64,000 nucleotides of DNA from Zonotrichia leucophrys gambelii (GCF_028769735.1 NC_088179.1:8275950-8339949); one strand, 5' to 3'; shown: positions 24,503-42,881, numbered from the stretch's first letter. Notes: generated from the letters alone by a model not told the origin. Translations and numbers: made by a program.

Positions 24503-24674
24503 GGAAAGGAAAGGAAAGGAAAGGAAAGGAAAGGAAAGGAAAGGAAAGGAAAGGAAAGGAAAGGAAAGGAAAGGAAAGGAAAGGAAAGGAAAGGAAAGGA
24601 AAGGAAAGGAAAGGAAAGGAAAGGAAAGGAAAGGAAAGGAAAGGAAAGGAAAGGAAAGGAAAGGAAAGGAAAGG
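24503..24674. repeat. (GGAAA)34 perfect pentanucleotide microsatellite
   Basis: There are 172 bases of uninterrupted GGAAA, 34.4 copies without one mismatch, followed by about 45 bp of further purine-rich sequence. Perfect purity over this length implies recent expansion and likely length polymorphism. The apparent open frames here (KGKER and FPFLS repeats) are artefacts of the repeat. Confidence 0.98.
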
Positions 24675-24759
24675 GAGAAGGGGAGAGAAAGCTGAGGAGG
24701 GAGTAGGAGAGAGAGAAAAATAGAGATAAGGAAAGAAACAAAGAAAACTGAAAAACACC

Positions 24760-27590
24760 AACACAAAAAACTCTCAGAAAGAACGAAGGAAGTCAAGACT
24801 GATGTAACTATTTAATATAGACGCCTGTAACTGCTGTTTCGTACTCCACACTCTCCTCGCCATAAACACCTAAAAAAAACCCTCTGGGCTTGGGTCTCCG
24901 GCCGAGGACACCCTCGGAGCTGCTCGTTTCAGCTTCCCTCTGCATCACGTCTTTCCCTTCACAGAAGTTTCCCTCTTTCCCCCTCCCTCGGAGCGAGCGG
25001 GTGTGTGTGTGTTTGGGGGACCCTCTGCCTTCCGCTCACGGCTTCCCGAACGCTGCAGAGCCGGGAGCCGCTGCCCGCCGGAGAGGAGCGTGTGCCCGGC
25101 GGGATGGGCAGCGGGGCTTGCGGGGCTGCGCCTTCCAGGGACCGCTGTCCAGCCCCGGCCTGTGCTCCGCGTTAGGGGAACCCTGGAACGCCTGGCTTGC
25201 GGTGGGGACACGCGAGCGCTGCCCCGGACCAGAGGCGCGTTAAACCAAACCGCTATGGACGTGCTCGGACCAGAGTGACCCCCGTAGGACGGCGAGTTGT
25301 AAAATGCCACGGAAGAGAAACTTCAATACCGTTCAAGAAACTCGGCATCAGTGCAATATGAACGGTTATTGAACCGCCTGCTTCGAGAGGGGACACGATG
25401 GGCAGTGTCGGGGGTGGTGGGACGGAGAAGCGGAGCAGGTAGGAAGGCAGCAGGTGGTGGCATCCCGCGGCACCCCGCCGCGACAGCCACGGCCACAGCG
25501 ACAGGCAGCGCCGCACAGCCCAGTGCCAACCTCAGAAACCTGCTCCGCCACGGAGCCCTCCGAGGGAAGCCGCTCTGTGCCCTGTTATGGCACATCACCC
25601 CTCCCGTTTATAGACCCAGAGGTGTCCGGGGACATCACTCATCGAGCCGGGGCTGTGAGGGAGGGAGCCCCGCGCCGTGCTCTGGGGCAGCCACCCGGGA
25701 AGCGATGGGATCGGCGGGACGGGGACGCTTCCCCGGCTGTAAGGCTGGAGGGAAGCAGCCGTAGTTTAGGAGGGGAAAGCACCCGCTAGGACATTTTCCC
25801 CGGCCCCCAGAGCCCCGCGCTGCGAGGGCAGCGGGGCCCCCAGAGCCCCGGAGAAGCCCGGACCGGGGGCGATGCCCTGGGAAAGTCTGAGATGGGAGCG
25901 AGCAGGAGGGGCCGGCTCCTGGGCCGGCACCGGGGCCCAAACCTTAGCAATAAATAGAGACAAGTAGCCTAAAGATTAATTATTTTTACTGAGGGTTTTG
26001 TTTGAGGTTTTTCTTGTTTTATTATTATTTTTTTAAATTTTGTGTTTTCGTTTATTTTAGTGTTTTTTGTTTTTGTGGTTTTTTTTTTTTTTGGTGGCAG
26101 AAACATAACACTATTTGGCAAAAAAAAAAAAAATTACCAGCAAAGGGCCGGGGAGATTAACATTTGGAAACTTATGAAATGTAATCTGCATATCCAATTG
26201 ATTCCCAGCATATCAGTTGAAAGGATAAAGATGCGTATCTCCATGATGGATATTGCATTAATAGGCACATAAATAAAGGTTGAAAAGTCATCACTGAAAG
26301 CTTTGAACCTTTTTCCATCGCTTTTATGTCCCATCCGCACGTTTCAGATCCATCTTTTTTTTTTTTTTTTTTTTTTTTTGAGTTGTTACGTTTTCATTAA
26401 TTTACAGCCACAGTGCGCCGGGCAGTCGGAGAAGGGGCAGCTCAGTACGAGAGGAGGGTCTGTAGAAGGCCAGGAATAGGGGACAGAACGCCCTGTCCCT
26501 GTCACTCCTTGGGAAGAGTTTCCTCCGACGGTTACATCCTCGGGCATCGCCTGGGCGAGCACCACGGACGGAGAGAATTCTGCAGGGGAACGGCAAAATA
26601 TTTCCGTGGTGGGAAGATCCGAGGCAGAGCTCATCCCAGGGGCCCCGAAGGAAGCCGTGAGAAGGAGCAAACACCCAGGGGATGAGAGGTGGCCCCGGCA
26701 AGGGCCGGAATCCATTCCCGGCCAGCGGCGAGGCTGCCCGTGGGCGAAGGCCGCCCTCTGTCTCCCTGTAAACTGTAATAAATACAACATGTATTTCACC
26801 AACTCCTCACCTTTCTGATTACTACCAGACCCTGCAGTAAGCGATAGCACAGCTGCCTCTCCGCGCTGCCACGTGCCCTCCGAGCCAGGACAGGGACACG
26901 TCTGCGCTCCTGGCAGCGGCTGCGGGCCCGGACCGCAGAGCCCGGGGCTCCTTCAGCGGGCTGGGAAGGACCGTCCTTCCCTGCCAGCACACGGGAGGAA
27001 AGGCGGTGTAACTCATTTATTTATGGCGTTAAGGGTTACCATCGGGCTCGGGTGCGTGTCGGAGAGCGGCGGCAGCGCTGTGTCCCCCCGGGCGGGCAGG
27101 GCCGGGTCCCGCACACGGGCGCGTCTGCCGTCCGCACTTAACGGCCCCATTTCCAATCCTCGTTAATTACCTGTAAAAACACCAGAGATTATTGATTCCA
27201 GCAGTGTCACCATGGATTTCCTCCGGGAGTTTCACTGCAGCAGAGACCATGAGGCTGCAGGGACGCGAAGCTCGGACCACCAGATATTTGCCTGCGAACC
27301 CCAGCACAGCGGCTGGAGAAACGAGGGACACCCGCGGCCCTGCTCGACCCACTCCGGGTCTGCCAACAGACAGGCACCGGCAGGCACCCAGCACGCCATC
27401 ACAAAGGTCCCAAATGTCTCCCGGGACTTTCTTACTTCCCTCCCTGTTTCCTCGCCCTCCGTCCAATACGATTGAGCCAGGAATTAACGATATTAAGGGA
27501 GAAGCGACCCTTCTAGCAGAGACATTGAATTCATTAATCGGTATTTCGCCCACAGCTATATGATTTCACCGCTTATTCTTTTAAAGACGA
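24760..27590. other. PAX3 upstream region without a gene (24.8-27.6 kb)
   Basis: Alternating CpG-rich blocks (25.0-25.9 and 26.4-27.4 kb) and AT-rich patches fill this span. T-rich tracts occur at 25.98-26.10 kb, and there is a pure run of 25 T at 26355-26379. No open frame resembles a known protein and no splice-site-bounded exon could be supported. Confidence 0.5.
26355..26379. repeat. Poly-T run, 25 bases
   Basis: An uninterrupted T25 with no recognisable retroposon body on either side. Confidence 0.9.
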
Positions 27591-27599
27591 ACTGAATTA

Positions 27600-27752
27600 A
27601 AATTTGGGAAAGGATAAGGAGAAAGAGAGTGAAAAAGAGAGAAAATGAGAAAGAGCAAAAGAAAGTAGGAAATAATGAAAGAAGAAAGAAGGAAAGAAGA
27701 AGGAAGGAAAGGAGAAAAGAGACAGAAAGGAGAGGAAAGGACCGGAGAAGGG
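27600..27752. repeat. Homopurine tract
   Basis: About 150 bases are almost entirely A and G on the plus strand with only scattered T or C, irregularly arranged from GAAA, GGAAA and GAGA words. Such tracts can form triplex (H-DNA). It directly precedes the C-rich minisatellite. Confidence 0.85.
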
Positions 27753-27835
27753 TGTTGCCGGTGCGGGGCTGCGGCCGTGCCCTCCGCCGCAGGAGCGGGC
27801 GAATCCCGGAGCTGGGGCAGAGGGAAGGGGGCGGC

Positions 27836-28145
27836 CGGCTCCAGCCCCGGCTCCAGCCCCGGTTCCATCTCCCGTGTCCATGCCCTGGCTCCATCTCCCG
27901 GCTCCAGCCCCAGCTCCATCCCCCGGCTCCATCCCCTGGCTCCAGCCCCGGTTCCATCCCCCGGCTCCATCCCCCGGCTCCAGCCCCGGTTCCATCTCCC
28001 GTGTCCATGCCCTGGCTCTCTCCTCCGGTTCCAGCCCCGGCTCCATCTCCCGGCTCCATGCCCCGGCTCCATGCCCCGTGTCCATGCCCTGGCTCTCTCC
28101 TCCGGTTCCAGCCCCGGCTCCATGCCCCGGCTCCATCCCCCGCTC
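27836..28145. repeat. C-rich minisatellite with 12-13 bp units
   Basis: The sequence is an imperfect tandem array of units like GGCTCCATCCCC and GGTTCCAGCCCC. A higher-order pattern is visible: the word GTGTCCATGCCCTGGCT recurs near 27883, 28000 and 28079. The minus-strand frames rich in Gly, Glu, Pro and Trp (about 27.6-28.2 kb) are translations of this array and not a protein gene. Confidence 0.85.
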
Positions 28146-28458
28146 CCGCAGCGGGCACTGCCCATCCCCGAGCGGGGCCGGGACCCGGCTGATGCCGCTG
28201 TTTTGCCTTTTCCTTCTCCGCCACCCATCCCTGGAATACAGGGATCCCGCTTCCCAGCTCCCTTCAGTGCCAAGCGCTCAGTTCCAGCGCCCCAGCATCA
28301 GCGGGCTGAGCAGAGCACAGCGGGGCAGACACAGCGAGAGCTGCGGGGCTTCGGGGCACCCTCGGGGGCACCCCCCCGTCACAGCTCCCGAAGCCTCGGG
28401 CCACAATTAAACAACTGCCCACGAAAAATAAAGAACTTAGGGTGTTCGTTTGTTGGTG

Positions 28459-28517
28459 TTTTTTTTTTTTTTTTTTTTTTTTCTGTTTGGTTTTGGTTTT
28501 GGTTTTTTTTTTTTTTT
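28459..28517. repeat. Poly-T tracts (T24 and T15)
   Basis: A run of 24 T at 28459-28482, a short GGTTTT-rich spacer, then 15 T at 28503-28517. No retroposon body was identified next to them. Confidence 0.9.
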
Positions 28518-28529
28518 CTTTCCGGGGGC

Positions 28530-29420
28530 AACACACCTAATTAATATCCGGACTAATTTATTAGTAATCATCACCAAAGACAGACTTTTCCCTCCCCTTC
28601 AGAAAGAAAGCAGAAGGAAGTTCCAAACTAGAATGTCACCTATTTTCCGAGCAATGTTGACACTTATATAATGCAGAGAGATCAAAATTTATTGTCACAT
28701 AGAAAAGTTTGCCACCTAAATAGAAGAAAGTGTGTTTTCTATTTTATGGTGTCATTTAATTTACTTCAGAGTTTTCAAAAGTTTCAGATTTATTTTTTTT
28801 TCACATAGGAATACTTTCTTTCTCCTAATATTAACTGTCCAGCTAACAAGTCCTTATTTTCCACATGGAAACCAAGCTGGCATTATTGTTCACTATCACT
28901 TTTTCTAAGTCATAAAAAGTTCCATTCTTCCCATTTTAAGGGAAAGCAAATTTTGATCTTTATCTCTCTCTTTACTCCTCAAATTTCACTCACGAAAACA
29001 AAAAAAAATTAAACAAACAAAACCTCAACCAAACCCAAAATGCTGTTGTTGCTATTCATTACTAATAAAAATATCACAAAATAATAACTACAATGGATTT
29101 GTCAGATTTTGCTAAACAATCAAACAGTTTAGAGGAAGGACGGGGAAATGTAGCTTACATTTAGACTTGTAATGAGCTGAAGTCTAAAATTTAGGTTTCC
29201 TGATGAATCAGAAGTAGCTTTGGGGGAGAAAAAAGAATAAGAATAATTCAAATTATTCCCCTCAAATTTCATAATCCAATGAGACTAATCAACCTCATGG
29301 TATTTGATTACTGTAAGAATCTTCTTAAAACAGCTGAAATATTTCTCAATTGAAGCTATTTGTAAGAGATTACGATCACCTTGATGCCAAATCTCTCAAT
29401 CTGCATGACATGTGAGCAGC
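28530..29420. promoter_or_regulatory. Candidate PAX3 distal (hypaxial-type) regulatory DNA
   Basis: The segment begins 7 to 8 kb upstream of the PAX3 cap site, the distance reported for the mouse Pax3 hypaxial somite enhancer. It contains clustered TAAT cores (CTAATTAATATCC, CTAATTTATTAGTAATCATC). At about 29240-29420 there is a dense stretch with a CCAAT, TTGATTAC and a CAGCTG E-box near 29331. The position and motifs are suggestive; the conservation was not tested. Confidence 0.3.
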
Positions 29421-32400
29421 ACGCTGGGACAGCTCAGGCGCGGGGCTGAGACGCCGGTTCAGACCCAGGTGTTTTCAGTAAGACCAGACACAGGCAGAAG
29501 GCCAACCCTGCTCCTTCCCTGAACACAAGCAGGAGTATTTTATGCTGCACTGATCAAAGATCAGCCTAGTTGAATGTGTCTAGTATGAATGTATGACTCC
29601 CCCATGACACAAACCATATTTTGTTAATGCAGTTGAGGCATTTCTTCCAGCTATCTCCATTTCTGCGTGCACCTGGACAAAATGTGAAAGCAGGCTAAGT
29701 TGCAGGATTTTCTAGCTTTAATAAAAGTGAGCCACCAAATTTAAATATCCTTCAGAAATATTAGGAATAATTGCCATGAAAAACCCATTGTTTCCTTGAC
29801 CTGTTTGTAATGTGAAGGGAACACTTGTACTGTGTGTGTGAAGATTTTGCACCAAGGGACAACTGACAGGGAGCTGCCTCTGATGTGGTTTAAAGGAGAA
29901 GAGATGATCACAAGCAAATACAACATTTATCTTTTTCTTATATTTTTTCTTTATATTTTCTTTATTTTTTAGACTCTTTGGCAATAAAGCATGATGAAGA
30001 AATTAACTAACCTCCAGTCAGAAAAGCTTCTCCTCTGGATTGGTAGAACAGACAAGGACAGAAGAGTTACAAAACATCCATAACACAGGGGAAAGGGCCA
30101 TTGAGCTCAGGAGGGTTTAAGTGCACGCAAGGAGCTCTGACAAAGTCAGACACATTTAATTTAACTGAATTTTAGGCTCTCAATTTTGTGTCCATAAAAA
30201 TATTTCACCATATGAATAAAAACTGCACTGTTTATGCTTAAGCTGGTGGGTCAGAGATGGTTAAAAACCGTTCCCCGGTAAACATTCATGTTTAAATATG
30301 GGCTTCCCCAGCAGCTGCTAAAATTCCGAGTGATGCAGAGAATACACTGTTATGGGAAAGAGATGGGATTGAACCAGTCATGAGCAGGAGCAAGGGTGCA
30401 GAACAGCCCCTTCCCTTGGGATTCACCAAGAGCTGAGCAAAGCTGTGAGCCCAGGGGTGGATGCACACAGCACACACACACAGAAACTGCACTTCACACA
30501 CACCTCAATTCCCACTCAGTGGCTTTTGTGTCTTTGCACAACCACTACAGCCAGCTGGAGGAGTTCTCCCGCTTCAGAGGCAGGATTGAAACAGGGAATC
30601 CACATTAACCCTGTAATTATACATGTACCTCTCAGCCCGTGGTGGCTGTCTGTGTGCAGAAACTCACTCTCCCATCACACATAAACGGTGTTTCATGTGG
30701 TAACACTTTGTATAAAAGAGATAGCTCACACAGTGAGCTACCTTGGGATGCAAGCCTTGAAAACACACCCTGTGAATGATGATTTGACTACAGAGAAAGA
30801 GCATTAAGGTAAGAAACAACAATATTTCCATTGCACTTGTCCTTCACCACATGTAATTTTTTTTCCAATAGAAGGAAAAATAATAGAAATTTATTAATTT
30901 CTGTTCTTTTAAGTATAAAAGCAGACAGAAACTAATTTTTCAGAGTAACAGGGTTGAGATTCTCAGCCCACAGTACTATGATTAATTATGATTTTCAAAA
31001 TATACTTTCAAAATTCTGTCTCAACCCAGACAAAACTAGATGGGAGGCAAAATACCAGTCACTTCAGGAAATACAGGATATTGCTCTAATTGGAGGGATG
31101 TACAACCCAATACCCACTGCTGTTAGCTACTTTTTTATTATTTGGAGTTGTGCTAAATTTCAAATTATCATAAATATGAGAGTGACTGTTATGTTGTTTT
31201 ATACATAAAAAGAAAATTCTATCCATAAACAGGCCTTTTAGCCAATCAACTAGACAATATTCCTTCCATGCATTTATGAAACAGTTAATTTTTTTTCTGT
31301 CAAACCTGGCTTTCCAAGATGAATACACACCATTGTATAAATGAACATTGTGATTCTTTACTGCTTGTGGGCTAGGGGTAAAAAAAGGAATATAATTTAT
31401 TCTCTGCAACCACAGGATTTATTAGAGACACTTTCAAAAGAGAGAGCAGAAATAACTACGTCACTGAAGGTACAGGATTAATATTAAAAACATAATTGTT
31501 TTTAAAAATTGAACACGCAAGCACAAGTTACACAGAAGGGGAACATTAAAGAAGCTGTGGCAGTGATTGCCCTAATGCATTCACACATATTGCCAAAGGC
31601 AGGAGCTGCCCACAAATAGCACGTATTGATATTTCTCCTGCAGCTGCTGTTTGGTCCAGCAGAAGTTGCCACCTGTCCCAGGTGAGACAGAAACCCCCAG
31701 TTTGCAGCACGATTACTCACCCAGGCTGTGTGTGGATTATCTGGGCTCTGCCCTCCTGCTTGTCTCTCCTTCTCTCGCTCTAACATGACTGACATCTGGC
31801 AGCCTATTCCAAATCTCAAACCTCACATTTGATCTTCCCATTTGGAGTCCAGTATGCTTCAGTTAGGCAGAGGAACTGGGGATTATTGCCACAAAAATGT
31901 TAAGATCTTTAGGCACAACAGGAAACTACAGATCTTTCACAGTTCACCCAGACTGTGATCATGGAGAGGTCAAAAATTTTTTGAGAAAGCATCAGACCTT
32001 TGTTTCTTTTCTTGGTGTTTCCATTTCTTGTGCCTCAGACTGAGTAACACAGGAAAATACTGCACAGTAGGGAGAAAAAAACCCAAAAAACTGGCAAAAG
32101 AAAAACCCCCAGGCTGTAGCTTGTATTTCCCATGATTTCTCCCATGGTGTTGTGGATTACCCTGTCTTCTCTGCTTTCCCACAGAGTGCCCCAAAGTGAC
32201 ACCTCCTGCAAGATGTGTGGATTGTGTGACTGATGCACACTCCTGCTGCATTTCTCTGTGTGGTTTTAAACAAGCAGAACACACGTGTTGTGACTGAAAT
32301 AGCTACAACAATGAAACACCAGCAGCCACGCAGATTTTATCTTTCTGTATTTTTACTTAACTTTTTTTACTGAAACTTGAGCAGAGTTTGGCTTTGGACA

Positions 32401-33390
32401 AGCAATCTTTACACTCAAAGGAACCCAAAACACAAATATAATACCGGGATTCTACAGTAGCCAGAGATTTATACAATGCATGATTTTTTCTGACTGGTAC
32501 TGTGATGTGGATCCAGACTAATGCTCCTGAAACCTGTGGAGTTTCCCAAAATTTGTGAAAGCAGAGAGAAGGATTTGGCATAAGATCAGACTGTCCATTT
32601 TCATTTGGCCCTGATATACGTTTTAATATATGAGTAAGAACCTGATATGTAATATGATCATTCAATGTGAATAAGCCTGAAAATCCTGTTTAGGCCTGCG
32701 ATCTTCAACATTTTGTAACGTGCCAACCTCTAAATTCTTGAAAGTTGACCCTCACACAAAAGATTTAAGTTTCTGATGATCAATTTGCTTTTCCTACTTA
32801 CCTTTTGCAGCTCTTTAAGTAGTCCATGGATCCCAGTTGAAACCACTGGTTTAGTCAAAATGGCAAATACTGTTTACAGAGAAAAGGCAAGAATAAAGCT
32901 ATGATGTGGAAAGTAAAGAAAAAGATGGAGTATACTCCTACTGTAATCAGTATTTCAGCTCCATACCACCTTCAGTGGGACAGCAGCTCCCACACACACT
33001 CATTCCCACCTGGGAGGAGACACTGGTGTGCCCACAGTGCTGCAGCACCCCGGCACCCCCAGCAGCTGCCTGCAGGACCGAGGCAAAGCAAAGAGCAGAG
33101 CTGTGCAGGGAGCTCAGGCTGAGCTCCAGGAGCACTCAGAGCCACCCCTGATGTCCCTGAATCACAGTGGTGACACTGGCTGGGCTCACCTGGACCGCCA
33201 GGTACTGCAGCTGGCCCGGCTGAACAGAGCTGCAGACACACACACTGCACTTGCAGGAGAAGCACAACAAGGAAAATCAGATATTGGTGCATATGATGTA
33301 CACATGTACATATTTTATATATTTATTTTTCTTAGAAAACATTGCTGCTGTTTATGTCCATTAATTTACATATATTTATTCCTACTACAG
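29421..33390. other. Intergenic AT-rich DNA (29.4-33.4 kb)
   Basis: No gene is supported. Open frames are short and lack family features. A GC-richer patch at about 32.99-33.25 kb has overlapping frames on both strands, none recognised. Short CA runs occur near 30470. Confidence 0.5.
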
Positions 33391-33394
33391 TATC

Positions 33395-33700
33395 ATTTAC
33401 AATAATACTTTCACTTCTATAGCACCTCCTCTTCAAGGATCTCCAATTGCTTAAAAACATTAATAAATAAAGCCTCACATCTTGCCTGTGAGGTAGGTCA
33501 ATGCTATTATCAAACTTTACAGATGCATTAACTGAAGAACAGAGAGGTTAAGGCCCAAATTTTCAAATATTTTTACCTGAAGTCAAGCACCTAAATTCTC
33601 ATTTAGATGCTTAAATAAAAGTCTTGTGATTTTCTTTGGTGCAGAATATCTACAACTACTGCTGAAGTCAACAGGGGCTAACGGTCAGGCCTGATTTTAG
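33395..33700 (+). mobile_element. Ancient amniote MIR/CORE-SINE relic
   Basis: The order of words follows the MIR core closely: TATAGCACCT near 33419, AAGCCTCAC near 33470, GTGAGGTAGGT at 33488-33498, TTTACAGATG at 33516-33525, AACTGAAGAAC, and AGAGAGGTTAAG at 33541-33552. The following part (CACCTAAAT, ATTTAGATGCTTAAATAA, then CTGAAGTCAACAGGGG at 33662-33677) resembles the downstream section of reptile-wide copies. This is recognition from memory of the consensus; the exact subfamily and ends are not settled. The element is old and not mobile. Confidence 0.7.
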
Positions 33701-34539
33701 GAGGCATGACCTTTTAGACAGCTAACAAGCGACTCCAAGTTGGAAAACACTGGTCTAAATACACAAATCTCAGTCAGAGCCACAGTTGATCCCAGTAATT
33801 TATCTCCTCAGGGCCTTTATATTATGGTATACAACTTTAAAAGGCTGGTGTGGATCTTTTTCAATAGACATAAGTGACACAAAAATCGTCTACTGTTTCC
33901 ACAAACCGCATCCTTCATCAGAGTCTGTACAAATACTGCTTGGTTTGTGGGGTTTCTTGGGTGTCAGGGGGTTGTTTTTCACACATCTGTGATAATCAAG
34001 ACATTGCACAGCACACACCACTTGTGCAGTCATGAAACACATCACACATCTTCACCTGCTGTCTTTACATTTCTACAGAGTCAATTTCTTTGCACTTGTG
34101 ATAAACAGAAGTGGTCAAGTAAAGGTCTATTAAGAGGATACTTGTCAGAATATCATGCAGACAGCTTGCAAAATACACATACTAAAAGATCACTTTTAAA
34201 ATTCTTGAATTGTTAAGCACGAAAATAATTACCTCATTCCATTACAGTACTGTGTAGAAACACGGAATAAGCAGCAGTATCTTATTCCCAATAGAATAGA
34301 TTATAACAACTAATTAAGTTTAAAAAATTCAGGCACCAAATGAATTATCCTGCAACATAGAACATTATCTATATAGAGTGCTCTCCTTAATATACTACAA
34401 AACCAGCTGTATGGCAATGTTTCTCCATTTCATATTATGAACATCTTGTCACATTTCAATGACACCTTTGATGTTCCAGCCTCACAGAACAAAACCGTTT
34501 TCTATTGTCTTTTACAGAAACTCCCAACACAGAAGATAA

Positions 34540-34960
34540 ACTTGCCAAGAGGGAAACCCATTGTCTTACTGCAGCTACCTCGACCGAATTTTCCATCACA
34601 AATTACACTACTGCATTCCACTTTTACAGTGATGCTGAAAGTCCATACTTTAATGTGGGCTCCTCTCACCGCATACAAATTGAAATCAGTGAAATATTAA
34701 TCCCTGTGACAGGAGGCTCTTAGCTCCAATTTAGAGCTCCATTAATTAAATAATCTTCCATAAATTGTTTTAAGTGCTCAATGTAGTGTTTCAGTCTCCC
34801 ACATTAAATTAGAATTTCAAAGAATTAAATAATACAGCTTATTTTAAGCAACCATCAGAGGGCTCAACAGCCTTCTAATAAAATTATAATGAAACCATAC
34901 TCAGTACACTGTAGGAAACTTTGGCTCAGTCTCTTTTAAGATAATACACTTCTGTTACAG
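34540..34960. promoter_or_regulatory. Candidate conserved noncoding element, TAAT-rich
   Basis: An AT-rich stretch between the MIR relic and the RING gene has many homeodomain-type cores (GAAATATTAATCC, CCATTAATTAAATAATC, ACATTAAATTAGAATTTC, GAATTAAATAATAC). It contains no repeats I recognise. It lies about 13 kb upstream of PAX3 and just 3' of the RING gene. It could instead be part of that gene's 3' UTR, since no clear minus-strand poly-A signal was seen nearer its stop codon. Confidence 0.25.
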
Positions 34961-35408
34961 CTTCTTCTATATGTTAACTTGGTAACGTCATAAAAGGGAA
35001 AATACAAAGCGCATTCAACCCCGTGTTCCTGTTCTGCTCCTAACCACAGCGAACCTCTCCAATTATCATCCAGGTGGGGGCAACAGTAAGCCAGTTTTGT
35101 GTAATCGCGGCCGCGTCCTTCTGCATCAGGAGCTCAGCATGCGGGGATGCGCTCCCGCAGAGGCGGGCACCGCGCACACCCCGAGCTCCAGCTCCCCAGG
35201 GAGGCCCTTCCAGCATCTCTGCGGGCGAGGCGCGCCCTGCCCTCCCTGCCGAGCGGCCGGGTCACCCTGCGGCCCGTGCGCACCGCCTCGGGCCCACCGT
35301 GACAGCGGGGCCGCGGCAGGCCGGCACCTGTCACCCCGCCCCGCCCGTGCGCTCACCCCCGCCCGGGGCGCCCGGAGCTCGGCCCGGCCCCGCTGGGCCC
35401 CGCCGCCG

Positions 35409-42180
<6,772 letters not shown>

Positions 42181-42183
42181 TAT

Positions 42184-42220
42184 TATACTGACTGGGGGTT
42201 TTGTGTAGAGAGAAAAATAC
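42184..42220. repeat. 37-bp duplicated word, copy 1
   Basis: This stretch, from TATACTGACTGGGGG to GAGAGAAAAATAC, recurs at 43834-43869 with a single T deleted. Flanks are unrelated. Confidence 0.9.
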
Positions 42221-42488
42221 CACAAAGTTTTTAAACAAACTTTAACATCTTCTCACAAGAAATAGCAAATTTAAACATTGCTTGACATGAGCCTAAAACC
42301 TGCCTGGGTCTTTGCAACCCTGGAGAAGCCCAGCCTCTGCTTTTAAAAAAGGCAGAAAAGCAAAACCCAAGTGTTAGGGGTGAATTGGGAACAATCTAGA
42401 TTCTAACAGAAAACATTGTTTTGTTGCTGTATAAACCATGTACTGAGCACGTGTGCCCTTTGGTGCCTTACCTCTAGGAAGGAAATAT

Positions 42489-42881
42489 TGTAAAATCACG
42501 GATTTCCTGACACAGGGAATTGATTGGCATCTGACTCCATTGCTTCAGAATGCTGAACACTCACTTTATTAGAACTATACTATATTGTAATAATACTAAA
42601 GTACATTAAAGAGAGATACTAAACTATAGTCTATCATATCATGCTTACTTCTAACTTCTACCTTCCTTCTAACTTGTGAAAAACCCAGGACTGTCAGCTG
42701 ATCCAATTGGTCACCTCAGGTAAGCAATCTCCAGAACACATTCCACATGAGCACAACAAGAGGAGCAGCACATGAGATAAGAATCGTTTTTTCTTTCTCT
42801 GAGGTTCCTCACTGCGATTCCCAGGAAATATCCTTGGGAAGTTGTGCCTTGCTTTTCTCTGGGAAGAGAAATGTGGCCACA
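42489..42881 (-). mobile_element. Solo LTR of an endogenous retrovirus, songbird type
   Basis: Read on the minus strand, the segment starts TGTGGCCACATTT and contains CTCAGAGAAAG, TTCTTATCTCATGTGCTGC and ATGTGGAATGTGTTC. It then has an AT-rich stretch of TAGTATAGT words, an AATAAA signal, and a part reading CAATGGAGTCAGATG. This order matches an LTR I associate with passerine genomes. TG...CA ends near 42881 and 42489 give about 393 bp; I found no convincing target-site duplication, so the ends are approximate. No internal retroviral genes flank it. It is a relic. The family name is not assigned. Confidence 0.6.

Larger units (their letters stand above)
17110..28400. other. Extended CpG-rich domain around the PAX3 5' end
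   Basis: GC- and CpG-dense blocks lie at about 17.1-19.1, 19.6-22.0, 22.6-24.1, 25.0-25.9, 26.4-27.4 and 27.75-28.4 kb, separated by short AT-rich patches. Long antisense open frames in these blocks follow from the lack of stop codons in GC-rich DNA. Such multi-island domains are typical of Polycomb-regulated developmental transcription-factor genes. Apart from the PAX3 exons I see no supported gene in this span. A divergent noncoding transcript on the plus strand is possible, as human CCDC140 is divergent from PAX3, but no exon can be shown here. Confidence 0.6.

Noticed and set aside
24383..24796. FPFLS/KGKER repeat proteins on both strands
   Set aside because: They are translations of the (GGAAA)n microsatellite.
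27556..28544. Gly/Glu/Pro/Trp-rich and Pro/Ser-rich repeat proteins of 180-290 codons
   Set aside because: They are translations of the homopurine tract and C-rich minisatellite in several frames at once.
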